Notes under the pieces: generated by a model
What the model was told of the DNA's origin: nothing
The model's database searches: none
Seen by the model: only the letters and a program-made list of their open reading frames with translations
In this document: positions 7,949 through 14,689 of the stretch, in pieces
Numbering within the stretch: the stretch's first letter is position 1
Layout of the letters: the number at the start of each line of letters is the position of its first letter
Assembly (NCBI GenBank): GCA_023418755.1
Contig: JAEZZE010000465.1
Location: 1-17,385, forward strand
Reading direction: 5' to 3'
Source of the DNA: Bacillota bacterium
Lineage (GTDB): Bacteria > Bacillota > Bacilli > Paenibacillales > Paenibacillaceae
DNA: 17,385 nt
Position numbers and translations under genes: made by a program

Positions 7949-9937
7949 ATGAACGACGGAATCGAGAGCAGAAGCGAACAATTGTTGACAGGCCCCTGGA
8001 GGTTTGCGATCGACCGGGACGGCAAAGGCCGCGAGCAAGCTTGGCCCGTCCATGGCCTTCCGGACGGTCGGGAGGTTACGGTCCCGCACACCTGGAACGT
8101 CGAGGACGGCACGGAGGAATATCGCGGAACCGCTTGGTACGAATACCGGCTCGACGCCCCGGCAAGCTGGCGGGGCCAGACGGTACGGCTTCGCTTCGAA
8201 GCGGTGTACCGCGACGCGACCGTGTGGCTTAACGGCCGGGAAATCGGCAGGCACGAGAACTCGGGCTATACGACGTTTGTTCTCGATCTGACGGACCGCG
8301 TCCTTGCAGGCGAAAGCAACCGGCTTGTCGTCTCGGTGAACAACGAGATCAGCAGCCAGGCGCTCCCTCGCGGCAATGCTTTCGACTGGGCCGACGACGG
8401 CGGTCTGATCCGGGACGTTGCGCTGATTGTGGTCGGAGAGCCCTGCATCGATTATGTGAAAATTACGGCCAATCCGATTTTCGGAAGCGCCGAAAGCATG
8501 CCGGCAGCCGGCGTCGTGACTGCGGAAGTTGCGCTTGCGAACGCAGTGCCGGAGCACCGACGCACCGTCGTTTCGGTGGAAATGGAGATTGTGCGCGGGC
8601 AGGAAATCGTAGGGCGCGGCCAAGGCGGATTAGCCGCTTCAGGGGACAAGGTATACATCGATGAAATCCGGTTGAAGCGCGTCGACCTGTGGCATTTCGA
8701 CCATCCGCACCTGTATCAAGCCCGGATTCGGATCAGAGACGGCGCCGAGACGACGGACGAGGTCGAGGAGACGTTCGGCTTCCGCGAGATTGTCGCCGTC
8801 GGACCGGAGCTGTGGTTAAATCGCGAGCCTGTGCGCTTGATGGGCGTCGAGTGGATGCCGGGCTCGCATCCGGAGGTCGGGATGGCCGAAAGCATGGACG
8901 ATTTTGCCCGCAACCTGGAGCAGATCAAGGAAGCGAACTGCGTCATTACCCGTTTTCACTGGCAGCAGGATCGCCGGCTGCTCGATTGGTGCGACAGAAA
9001 CGGACTGCTCGTGCAGGAAGAAATCCCTCATTGGGGCCAACCGAACGTGCCCGAAGAGGATACGCAGAGCCTCGCCCGGGCGCAGGCGGAGGAAATGATC
9101 AACCGGCATTACAACCATCCTTGTCTGTACGCCTGGGGCATGGGCAACGAGCTTGACGGCCAGAGCGCGCTGACCTCGGTCTACATGTCCGAATTCAGGG
9201 AGTATATTCGCCAGCTCGATCCGCATCGACTGGTCAACTATGTGAGCAACACGATGGGTCAAAATCCGATGCGCGATGCGACCCGGACAGGCGATCTTCT
9301 TATGTGGAACGAATACATCGGCACTTGGTTCCAGGACATGGAGCTGCACCCGTTGTTACGCCAGATCGAGACGGATTGCGGCGACAAACCGCTGTTTATT
9401 ACCGAATACGGCCTTTGCGAACCGGCGTTTCCGGGCGGCGATCCCCGCAGGATCGAGATTTTGCGCGAAAAGACGGATGCGTACAGAAAGTATCGCAACT
9501 GCGCCGGACTAATCTTCTTCAGCCTGAACGATTATCGCACGCATATGGGAGAGGTCGGCAGCGGAAGACGACGCGCTCGCATCCACGGCGTCGTCGATCT
9601 GTACGGCGCACCCAAGCCGTCGTACGCTGCCTTGCGAAACGAAGCTTCTCCGCTCGTTCTTGAGCAAGTCGGCGCAAATCGGGAAGGTCATCTTCTATGC
9701 CGGATTCGATGCAGGGACGACATTCCTAGCTACACCGTTTCCGGATATCAGCTGCTGGCGAAGTCGGACGCTAGCGACGAGGAACATTCGGTTGCGGTGC
9801 CGATGCTGACCCCCGGGGAAAAGGCCGATCTGGTCGTCCCGGTCGCTGCGGAAAGCGCCGTGGAATGGCTGCTGAACATCGTTCGGCCTACCGGCTTCAG
9901 CGTTCTACGAGAGTCTGTCAGACTGTCGGAAGCTTAA
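7949..9937 (+). CDS. Glycoside hydrolase family 2 (beta-glycosidase), cytoplasmic
   Basis: About 662 residues, no signal peptide, so it should act on imported sugar inside the cell. Numbering from the alternative ATG at 7937: N-terminal sugar-binding jelly roll about 15-165 (GTAWYEYRL, VWLNGREIGRHE), immunoglobulin-like domain about 170-285, TIM barrel about 286-575. The acid/base is E405 in YAWGMGNELDG and the nucleophile is E490 in PLFITEYGL; both are present. A C-terminal beta domain follows to 666. The start at 7949 (MNDGIESR) is preferred because AAAGGATGA (7932-7940) precedes it; at 7937 the ribosome site would abut the ATG. Candidates are beta-galactosidase, beta-glucuronidase or related. 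The Asn-x-Lys pair that binds the glucuronate carboxylate in glucuronidases is not seen in the GSGRRRARIHG region, so a neutral beta-glycoside is more likely. Last gene of the importer operon. Confidence 0.88.
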   Translation: MNDGIESRSEQLLTGPWRFAIDRDGKGREQAWPVHGLPDGREVTVPHTWNVEDGTEEYRGTAWYEYRLDAPASWRGQTVRLRFEAVYRDATVWLNGREIGRHENSGYTTFVLDLTDRVLAGESNRLVVSVNNEISSQALPRGNAFDWADDGGLIRDVALIVVGEPCIDYVKITANPIFGSAESMPAAGVVTAEVALANAVPEHRRTVVSVEMEIVRGQEIVGRGQGGLAASGDKVYIDEIRLKRVDLWHFDHPHLYQARIRIRDGAETTDEVEETFGFREIVAVGPELWLNREPVRLMGVEWMPGSHPEVGMAESMDDFARNLEQIKEANCVITRFHWQQDRRLLDWCDRNGLLVQEEIPHWGQPNVPEEDTQSLARAQAEEMINRHYNHPCLYAWGMGNELDGQSALTSVYMSEFREYIRQLDPHRLVNYVSNTMGQNPMRDATRTGDLLMWNEYIGTWFQDMELHPLLRQIETDCGDKPLFITEYGLCEPAFPGGDPRRIEILREKTDAYRKYRNCAGLIFFSLNDYRTHMGEVGSGRRRARIHGVVDLYGAPKPSYAALRNEASPLVLEQVGANREGHLLCRIRCRDDIPSYTVSGYQLLAKSDASDEEHSVAVPMLTPGEKADLVVPVAAESAVEWLLNIVRPTGFSVLRESVRLSEA

Positions 9938-9964
9938 GCTTGGCCTTGTAGAAGCATAGCCGAT

Positions 9965-10144
9965 CTAGCACGACATATAGAACTTTCCCGCGACGGGAAC
10001 GCGACGGAATGCAAATTCGTCTACCGTTCCCGTCTTTGACGAGTCTCCGTTAAGCTCGTCCCCTCGCCCGATGCGTTTCATCCGTACGTCAATCACCCGA
10101 ACGAGCACCTGGTTCCAGAGCTGGATTTGTTCGTGTATGTTCAT
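9965..10144 (-). pseudogene. N-terminal remnant of Btr-type AraC siderophore regulator
   Basis: Reading leftward from an ATG at 10144 gives 59 codons to a TAG at 9967-9965. Residues 1-31 (MNIHEQIQLWNQ then VLVRVIDVRMKRIGRGDEL) look like the opening of a Btr-type AraC regulator, a family with an AraC domain fused to a siderophore-binding lobe. The remaining 28 residues do not look like the family. In another frame nearer the glycosidase gene (about 9916-9950) the text LCFYKAKLKLP resembles a later segment of the same regulators, suggesting an internally deleted, decayed gene. The first 12 codons and leader are the right copy of the 56-bp repeat. Family assignment is from recall; confidence is moderate. 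Confidence 0.5.
9992..10034 (+). terminator. Possible terminator of the sugar operon
   Basis: GACGGGAACG (9992-10001) pairs with CGTTCCCGTC (10025-10034), with an inner GAC/GTC and GAA/TTC stem, followed only by a short TTT. It lies 55 bp past the glycosidase stop, where the operon should end. The short U-run makes intrinsic termination uncertain. Confidence 0.4.
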
Positions 10145-10165
10145 AGTATTTTCAGATTAACGCTC
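10110..10165. repeat. 56-bp direct repeat, right copy
   Basis: Partner of 1046-1101, same orientation, 55 of 56 identical, 9,064 bp apart. Covers the leader and first 12 codons of the regulator remnant on the minus strand. Too long and too well matched, third positions included, for two old unrelated genes under ordinary drift. Confidence 0.9.
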
Positions 10166-10230
10166 CCGCCGGCGAGTGGCAAGGCGAACCCTTGATCGCT
10201 TCCTTTTCCGTCAGCTTTCCCCGCGAATTT

Positions 10231-10239
10231 TGTTATACT
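10231..10239 (+). promoter_or_regulatory. Extended -10 promoter of AraC regulator gene
   Basis: TGTTATACT is an extended -10 (TGn plus TATACT), 24 bp before the ATG at 10263. No clear -35 is seen. A near-perfect ribosome site GAGGTGATC follows at 10247-10255. Confidence 0.5.
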
Positions 10240-10262
10240 GGGATTCGAGGTGATCAGGACCG

Positions 10263-11129
10263 ATGAATCTATCGCAGCTCCCCCCTTCGCTCAAATACGA
10301 ACCTCCGGGGACGCCGATCCGGGTCGAGTTCGACCGCAGAATCGGACATTATTCCATGGGCGGCAATCACTACCATAGCGCATGCGAAATTTATTACTTG
10401 TTCTCGGGAGAGCGCAATTACTTCATTAGAGATCGCTCGTATTCCGTTCGGCCCGGCGATCTCGTACCGATCGGAGCGAACGTCGTTCATAAAACGTCGG
10501 ACGCCGGGGTGCCCAATCACGAGCGAATCGTCGTTTATTACGAAAAGGCTTTTTTCGAATCGCTGGACGCCGAAGAGGCGGACTTGCTGTTGACGCCCTT
10601 CAATCTGGAGTACGCCGTGCGCAGCCTGAACCTCCAGGAAAGAGCCCATGTCGAGACGCTTCTGCACTCCCTGCTTGGCGAGCTGGCGGAAACTCCGCCC
10701 GGCTATGGCATGCATATTCGCCATATGGCTGCGGAGTTGCTGCTGTTCGCCGCGCGTCATGCGCGCGAGCAAGACTCTTCGCCGCCCGTCGAACCTACTC
10801 CCGTACAGCGGAAAATAACGGAGATCGTCCGCCATATCAACTCCGGCTATGCGGAGCCTCTGGACTTGGACGGTCTGTCCAAGCGCTTCTATATCAGCAG
10901 CAGCCATTTAAGCCGGATGTTCAAGGAGGAGACGGGCTTCAAATTTACGGAATACGTCAATCTGACCCGGATCAAGGAAGCCCGATTGCTGCTGCGGGAT
11001 ACAAATCTGGGCGTGACCGCGGTTTCGGAGCGGACGGGCTTCGACAACTTCTCCCATTTCGGCAAAGTTTTCAAAAAAATAACCGGCATGTCTCCGCGGC
11101 AATACCGGTCGATGTACCGATCCGACTAG
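10263..11129 (+). CDS. AraC family transcriptional regulator with N-terminal cupin domain
   Basis: DNA-binding regulator of 288 residues. The N-terminal cupin (about 18-95) contains HYHSACEIYYLFSGERNYFI and the RPGDLVPIGANVVHK turn typical of AraC ligand pockets. A helical linker runs to about 180. The two helix-turn-helix motifs occupy about 185-285 (LDLDGLSKRFYISSSHLSRMF; VTAVSERTGFDNFSHFGKVFKK), ending in the family signature GMSPRQYR. The ATG at 10263 follows GAGGTGATC by 7 nt, an excellent ribosome site. It is the only gene between the sugar operon and the MATE exporter and points the same way as both. It could control the exporter, the glycosidase operon or a distant target; no ligand can be inferred. 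About 100 bp with its own promoter separate it from the exporter gene. Confidence 0.87.
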   Translation: MNLSQLPPSLKYEPPGTPIRVEFDRRIGHYSMGGNHYHSACEIYYLFSGERNYFIRDRSYSVRPGDLVPIGANVVHKTSDAGVPNHERIVVYYEKAFFESLDAEEADLLLTPFNLEYAVRSLNLQERAHVETLLHSLLGELAETPPGYGMHIRHMAAELLLFAARHAREQDSSPPVEPTPVQRKITEIVRHINSGYAEPLDLDGLSKRFYISSSHLSRMFKEETGFKFTEYVNLTRIKEARLLLRDTNLGVTAVSERTGFDNFSHFGKVFKKITGMSPRQYRSMYRSD

Positions 11130-11160
11130 CGCTCGGTTAGCCTAATTTCCGCCGGAGTTT

Positions 11161-11189
11161 TTTACAGAATTCGAACAATGGAGTAGAAT
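11161..11189 (+). promoter_or_regulatory. Sigma-A promoter of the MATE exporter gene
   Basis: TTTACA (11161-11166) and TAGAAT (11184-11189) with a 17-bp spacer, 46 bp upstream of the start codon. Good spacing and near-consensus boxes. Confidence 0.55.
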
Positions 11190-11235
11190 ACAGGTATTCA
11201 TAAGTCATAACAAGAAAAGCAGTGATGGCAAATTG

Positions 11236-12627
11236 ATGCGTCTTATCTCGGCCCTGAGACGGCAAGCGGACTTATGGCTGAACAAATATTTTACCGGCAA
11301 CTCGATGGATTACAAGCAAGTGTTCGGCATTACTCTGCCGATTTTCGTCGACACCTCGTTCATCGTCCTGATGAGCATCCTGAATACGGCGATGATCAGC
11401 TCCTCCGGCGTCGCCGCGATCAGCGCCGTCAGTACGGTGGATTCGCTCAACATTTTTATGATCAGCGTCTTTATCGCCATTGCGACCGGCGGAACGGTCA
11501 TCGTTGCGCAATACAAAGGCAGCGGGAACCGCGTCATGGTGTGCCGCGCCGCCGCTCAGGCGATCTCGGCGGTCGTCTCCGTCGCCCTGCTGATCAGCGT
11601 CCTCATCATTCTCTTTCATGCGCAGACGCTAAACCTGCTGTTCGGCGGCGCGGAGAAGGACGTGCTCGACAAAGCGACGATCTTCTTGATCGGGAGCTGC
11701 ATTTCCTTTCCGTTTCTGGCCGTGCAGCAGGCCGTCGGGGGCGTGTTAAGAGGCGTCGGGGAGACGAAAGCGAGTCTGGTCATTTCGGTGATCATGAACC
11801 TCGCTTATTTTCTTTTGAACTTCATCTTGATCAAAGGCTTCGACATGGGCATCGTCGGCCTCTCGATCTCTCTGATCGCGGCCCGGGCGATCGGCGCGGC
11901 CGCTTCGTTCGTCTATCTGCTCAAATATAACCATACTTTGCATTTTGCGATGAAAAGGTTGTTCAAGCTGGACGCGGGCATTTTGAAAAAAATAATGTTC
12001 ATCGGCCTCCCGTTCGCCGCCGAGCAGATGTTCTTCAACGGCGGGAAGCTGCTGACGCAAACGTTCATCGTCCAGCTCGGCACGCTGGCGCTGACCGCCA
12101 ACGCCATCGCGGGCTCGATCTCCATGCTCCTTCAGATCGGCGGCAGTACGCTCAGCGTGGCGATCGTGACGGTCGTCGGCCAATGCATCGGCAGCAGGGA
12201 CACCCAGGATGCCCGGAAGTTCATCAGGTCCTTCCTGGGCTTCTCCGTGCTTCTCTTCCTGCTGCTCGCCGGCATCATACTGCCCCTGTTCCCGCTGCTG
12301 ATGGATCTGTATGCCGCGCCGGACGAGATCGTGCCTTCGATCTTCCAGCTCGTGCTGCTGATCTCCATCGCGCAGCCGCTGCTCTGGGCGATGAGCTTCG
12401 TACTGCCCTCGGCCCTGCGCGCCGCCGGCGATTCGAAATTCACGTCGCTCGCTTCTCTGACTACGATGTGGCTGTTCCGAATCATCTTGGGATACGTTCT
12501 GGGCATCACCTTCGGTATGGGACTCATCGGTATCTGGGTCGCCATGGTCGCCGAATGGGGCGTGCGCGGCATTCTCTTCGGCTTGCGGTTCAAGGGCGAC
12601 AAATGGTATCGGCATAAGCTAGTGTAG
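11236..12627 (+). CDS. MATE family multidrug/metabolite efflux transporter
   Basis: Integral membrane protein of about 463 residues with twelve predicted helices arranged as two six-helix repeats. It should export a cationic drug or metabolite in exchange for Na+ or H+. Family features: an N-terminal soluble helix (LWLNKYFTGNSMDYKQV), then TLPIFVDTSFIVLMSILNTAMIS. The paired VATGGTVIVAQYKGSGN-like loop at about 85-100 and its counterpart IVTVVGQCIGSRDTQDARK in the second half are diagnostic MatE repeats. The start is uncertain: TTG 11233 and ATG 11236 are adjacent, and the ribosome site is weak (AGCAGTGATGG region). A 3-codon ATG-GCA-AAT-TGA reading at 11225-11236 overlaps the ATG and could couple translation. 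Own promoter at 11161-11189. Its pairing with an AraC regulator suggests inducible export; substrate unknown. Confidence 0.9.
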   Translation: MRLISALRRQADLWLNKYFTGNSMDYKQVFGITLPIFVDTSFIVLMSILNTAMISSSGVAAISAVSTVDSLNIFMISVFIAIATGGTVIVAQYKGSGNRVMVCRAAAQAISAVVSVALLISVLIILFHAQTLNLLFGGAEKDVLDKATIFLIGSCISFPFLAVQQAVGGVLRGVGETKASLVISVIMNLAYFLLNFILIKGFDMGIVGLSISLIAARAIGAAASFVYLLKYNHTLHFAMKRLFKLDAGILKKIMFIGLPFAAEQMFFNGGKLLTQTFIVQLGTLALTANAIAGSISMLLQIGGSTLSVAIVTVVGQCIGSRDTQDARKFIRSFLGFSVLLFLLLAGIILPLFPLLMDLYAAPDEIVPSIFQLVLLISIAQPLLWAMSFVLPSALRAAGDSKFTSLASLTTMWLFRIILGYVLGITFGMGLIGIWVAMVAEWGVRGILFGLRFKGDKWYRHKLV

Positions 12628-12650
12628 CTCTTCGCGGAAAGACGGTAATC

Positions 12651-12706
12651 AAAAAAAGCCGCATAGAAACCTCTGACGGACTAACGCCAGCGGTTCTGTG
12701 CGGCTT
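12651..12706 (-). terminator. Strong intrinsic terminator acting on the minus strand
   Basis: Arms at 12656-12671 (AAGCCGCATAGAAACC) and 12692-12706 (GGTTCTGTGCGGCTT) pair with one mismatch-type position and one bulge, with a small inner stem. The A7 run at 12651-12657 becomes a U-run only for a minus-strand transcript; on the plus strand the stem is followed by ATGCGG. It may weakly end the MATE transcript but is built for leftward RNA. Confidence 0.65.
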
Positions 12707-12833
12707 ATGCGGACATATTCGCTAATCTTCCATAATCCCCCTCTTTTTCAGGATCCGGGACTTGAACGAGCGACTGCTTTCTCCAGACGCGCGAGAAAAT
12801 CGTTCGCGTTCCGCGATTCGCCTCGTCCGGCAT
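12705..12833 (-). CDS. Possible small protein gene (42 residues), unrecognised
   Basis: ATG at 12833 is preceded by AAGGGGATC, a good ribosome site about 6 nt away. The TAA at 12707-12705 touches the stem of the minus-strand terminator, an arrangement expected of a real short gene. The product would be basic in its first half (MPDEANRGTRTIFSRVWRKQ) and acidic later (DPEKEGDYGRL), without a membrane segment or signal peptide. An overlapping alternative in another frame (12861-12748, 37 residues, starting MNIFTRGSFN and containing NDFLARLEKAV) is also plausible. I recognise neither. Whichever is coding, a leftward transcript here explains the terminator; it could equally be a non-coding RNA. 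No clear minus-strand promoter was found. Confidence 0.25.
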   Translation of the reverse strand: MPDEANRGTRTIFSRVWRKQSLVQVPDPEKEGDYGRLANMSA

Positions 12834-12878
12834 TAAAAGATCCCCTTGTAAAGATATTCATCCGCTCCCCGGTTCCGA

Positions 12879-12884
12879 TATAAT
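12879..12884 (+). promoter_or_regulatory. -10 box of the second AraC regulator gene
   Basis: Perfect TATAAT at 12879-12884, 45 bp before the TTG start. A weak TATTCA at 12855-12860 is the best -35 (18-bp spacer). The candidate leftward transcript would start from the same small region. Confidence 0.4.
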
Positions 12885-12929
12885 AGAATCACAGTACCCA
12901 CTTCGGTCGTTGAAGGAGAGACCTGCCCT

Positions 12930-13820
12930 TTGCGATTTCTGAAAACGGATATTCGCCAGCCGCTGGAGTTCATATCCGCGGGTCAATTCCATTCCCTTCG
13001 TCCCTGGACGCATTCCCGTCGCGTAATCGACAGTTTCGAGCTTATCGTCGGCGTCCGGGGAACGCTGCATATCCAACAGCACAACAACCGGTACGCCGTC
13101 GAGCCGGGAAGCGCGCTGCTGCTGCTGCCCGGCGAAACGCATTTCGGATATCAGGCGAGCGATCCCGAGCTGTCCTTCTACTGGGTTCATTTCCTCTGCC
13201 CCGAAGCCGCGAGGATTTGCGGCGAAGACGAATGGCTGCTGGACCGCAGGAGGCGGCAATCCGACGAGTACCTTGCGGCAAGGAGCGATTGCGCCTGCTT
13301 GCCTCTGTTTTTCCGATGCGCTCATCCGAACAAGATCGACATCCTCTTTCATCAGCTTCAGCATTTGGCCAACTCCAGGCTCGTCCACTATGCGGCCTTG
13401 CACTACCGGTTGACTTCCCTGTTTTTGGAGCTGGCCGAGCAGGCCGAGTCGGACCATTCGGAGGATCTTCCCCTTGCATCCGATCCGCTGGTGGCCGAAA
13501 TCGTCGAATGGATTCGCATTCATACGGGGGAACCGCTAACGGCATCGGGCATCGCGGACAAATACGGATACAACCGGGACTATCTGTCCCGGCTGTTCAA
13601 GAAGCATACGGGCCGCAACCTGCACGAATACATCTTGGCGCAGAAGCTGTTCAAGGCAAAGTCGCTGCTGGTCGGAACCAACCGGACGGTCAAACAGATT
13701 GCGCGCGACGTCGGCATTCCGGACGAAAAATACTTTATTCGCCTGTTTCGCAAAAACGAGCATCTTACGCCGACCGGCTACCGCAACGCCTATTATCTCA
13801 AGCATATGAACATCGAATAA
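12930..13820 (+). CDS. AraC family transcriptional regulator
   Basis: DNA-binding regulator of 296 residues. The N-terminal cupin-like sensor is at about 15-92 (SFELIVGVRGTLHIQQ, VEPGSALLLLPGETHFGY, LSFYWVHF). A helical linker runs to about 180. The C-terminal double helix-turn-helix is at about 187-287 (LTASGIADKYGYNRDYLSRLFKKHTG; VKQIARDVGIPDEKYFIRLFRK), ending LTPTGYR. It starts at TTG 12930, chosen because AAGGAGAG (12913-12920) lies 9 nt upstream and no in-frame ATG is better placed. Cupins of this length in Paenibacillaceae usually respond to sugars and control neighbouring carbohydrate genes, but none adjoin it here. Its 3' end meets the convergent racemase-like gene with only 3 bp between stop codons. 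The target is unknown. Confidence 0.85.
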   Translation: MRFLKTDIRQPLEFISAGQFHSLRPWTHSRRVIDSFELIVGVRGTLHIQQHNNRYAVEPGSALLLLPGETHFGYQASDPELSFYWVHFLCPEAARICGEDEWLLDRRRRQSDEYLAARSDCACLPLFFRCAHPNKIDILFHQLQHLANSRLVHYAALHYRLTSLFLELAEQAESDHSEDLPLASDPLVAEIVEWIRIHTGEPLTASGIADKYGYNRDYLSRLFKKHTGRNLHEYILAQKLFKAKSLLVGTNRTVKQIARDVGIPDEKYFIRLFRKNEHLTPTGYRNAYYLKHMNIE

Positions 13821-13823
13821 CTG

Positions 13824-14675
13824 CTATCGCAAAAGAAAGCCTTCGCCAAGCGCATCGCCCGGATCAAGCACGAATTCGCACGAAGCGACCAGCCGGGCGC
13901 GGGCGCGCAGCTCCCAGTCGAGGTCCGCGGCGGCTTCTTCATTCGGCCCGGTCGCCGCCGAAGTCAGTCCCTCCACAACGCCCCCCGCGAGCCCGAAAAA
14001 GCGATAAGACAAGCCGGGCTCCGCTCCAAGCGCGGCGAGCGCGGCCCCGACCGCCGCCGCGCGAGGGGCGCGCAGCAGTCTGCCGTGACGGCCGGCGACG
14101 GCCAGCACTCGACGGCCGTCGTCCCGCTCCTCCATCAGCACCGTCCGTTGTCCCTGTTCGCCGAGACCGCGCAGATAGGCTTCGAGCCCCGGCGCGTTGC
14201 CCGGATCGAGCGACAGCCCCGCAGCGGAGGCGAGGACCGCATGCTCCGCGAACTCGCGCGACGCGTGCCGGAAGGCGACATTGCGGCGGCCTTCCCCGTC
14301 CGCCGCTCCGACCCCGATCGTTCCGGCGGCCGTATCGAAGGCGATGCCGTCTTCGTTCGTCCGCCTGCCGCATTCGGTCAAGGCCGCCGCCGCGCACAAA
14401 GCATCCATGGCGTCCGGCGGGCAGGGACCTTCCGAATCGAAAGTCAGCAAGGCGTAATCCGCGATGCGGGACGAAGCGACGACCCCGATTCGCAGCGCCG
14501 CATGCCCCCTCGGCTCAAGCTGCAGCCAGCGCAGAGTCGATCTCTCGCCCCGCCACAGCCTCTCGGCTCTCTCCGCCGGCCCCTCCTCTAGGCTTACGTC
14601 CGCATCGAACAGGACGCGCAGCGGCCATCCGGCGACGTGAACGTCCAGCGCTCGGGCCATTTTAACGAATTCCAT
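13824..14675 (-). CDS. Proline racemase-fold protein lacking both catalytic cysteines (probable pseudoenzyme)
   Basis: 283 residues, against about 333-340 for active family members. It begins 14 bp after the intact racemase, with GGGGAG as ribosome site. Family landmarks remain: LDVHVAGWPLR (10-20; active form IDTHTGGNPTR), LEPRGH (53-58), the LTECG strand end (99-103) and the C-terminal CEFVLDPGDALGEGFLL (266-282). The first catalytic motif MCGHDTIG is replaced by text around PDAMDALCAAAA (87-98), with no Cys-Gly-His. The second, DRSPCGTGTSAKLAAL, aligns column for column with LRAPRAAAVGAALAAL (201-216), where R205 takes the Cys place. It should therefore not racemise by the two-cysteine mechanism. 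It may be a regulatory or structural partner, a binding protein, or an enzyme with new chemistry. The longer open frame reaching back to 15518 is not the start. Very GC-rich, without frameshifts, so it is maintained. Confidence 0.8.
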   Translation of the reverse strand: MEFVKMARALDVHVAGWPLRVLFDADVSLEEGPAERAERLWRGERSTLRWLQLEPRGHAALRIGVVASSRIADYALLTFDSEGPCPPDAMDALCAAAALTECGRRTNEDGIAFDTAAGTIGVGAADGEGRRNVAFRHASREFAEHAVLASAAGLSLDPGNAPGLEAYLRGLGEQGQRTVLMEERDDGRRVLAVAGRHGRLLRAPRAAAVGAALAALGAEPGLSYRFFGLAGGVVEGLTSAATGPNEEAAADLDWELRARARLVASCEFVLDPGDALGEGFLLR

Positions 14676-14689
14676 CGGTATCTCCCCTC

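Noticed and set aside
11746..12615. 289-codon minus-strand frame opposite the MATE gene
   Set aside because: Highly charged, low-complexity shadow of a hydrophobic membrane protein.
12698..12883. 61-codon plus-strand frame between the MATE and AraC genes
   Set aside because: No ribosome site, it starts inside a terminator stem and overlaps the AraC promoter.
13217..14665. 482-codon plus-strand frame running from the AraC gene into the racemase-like gene
   Set aside because: Arg/Pro-rich shadow spanning two convergent real genes; no start signal.
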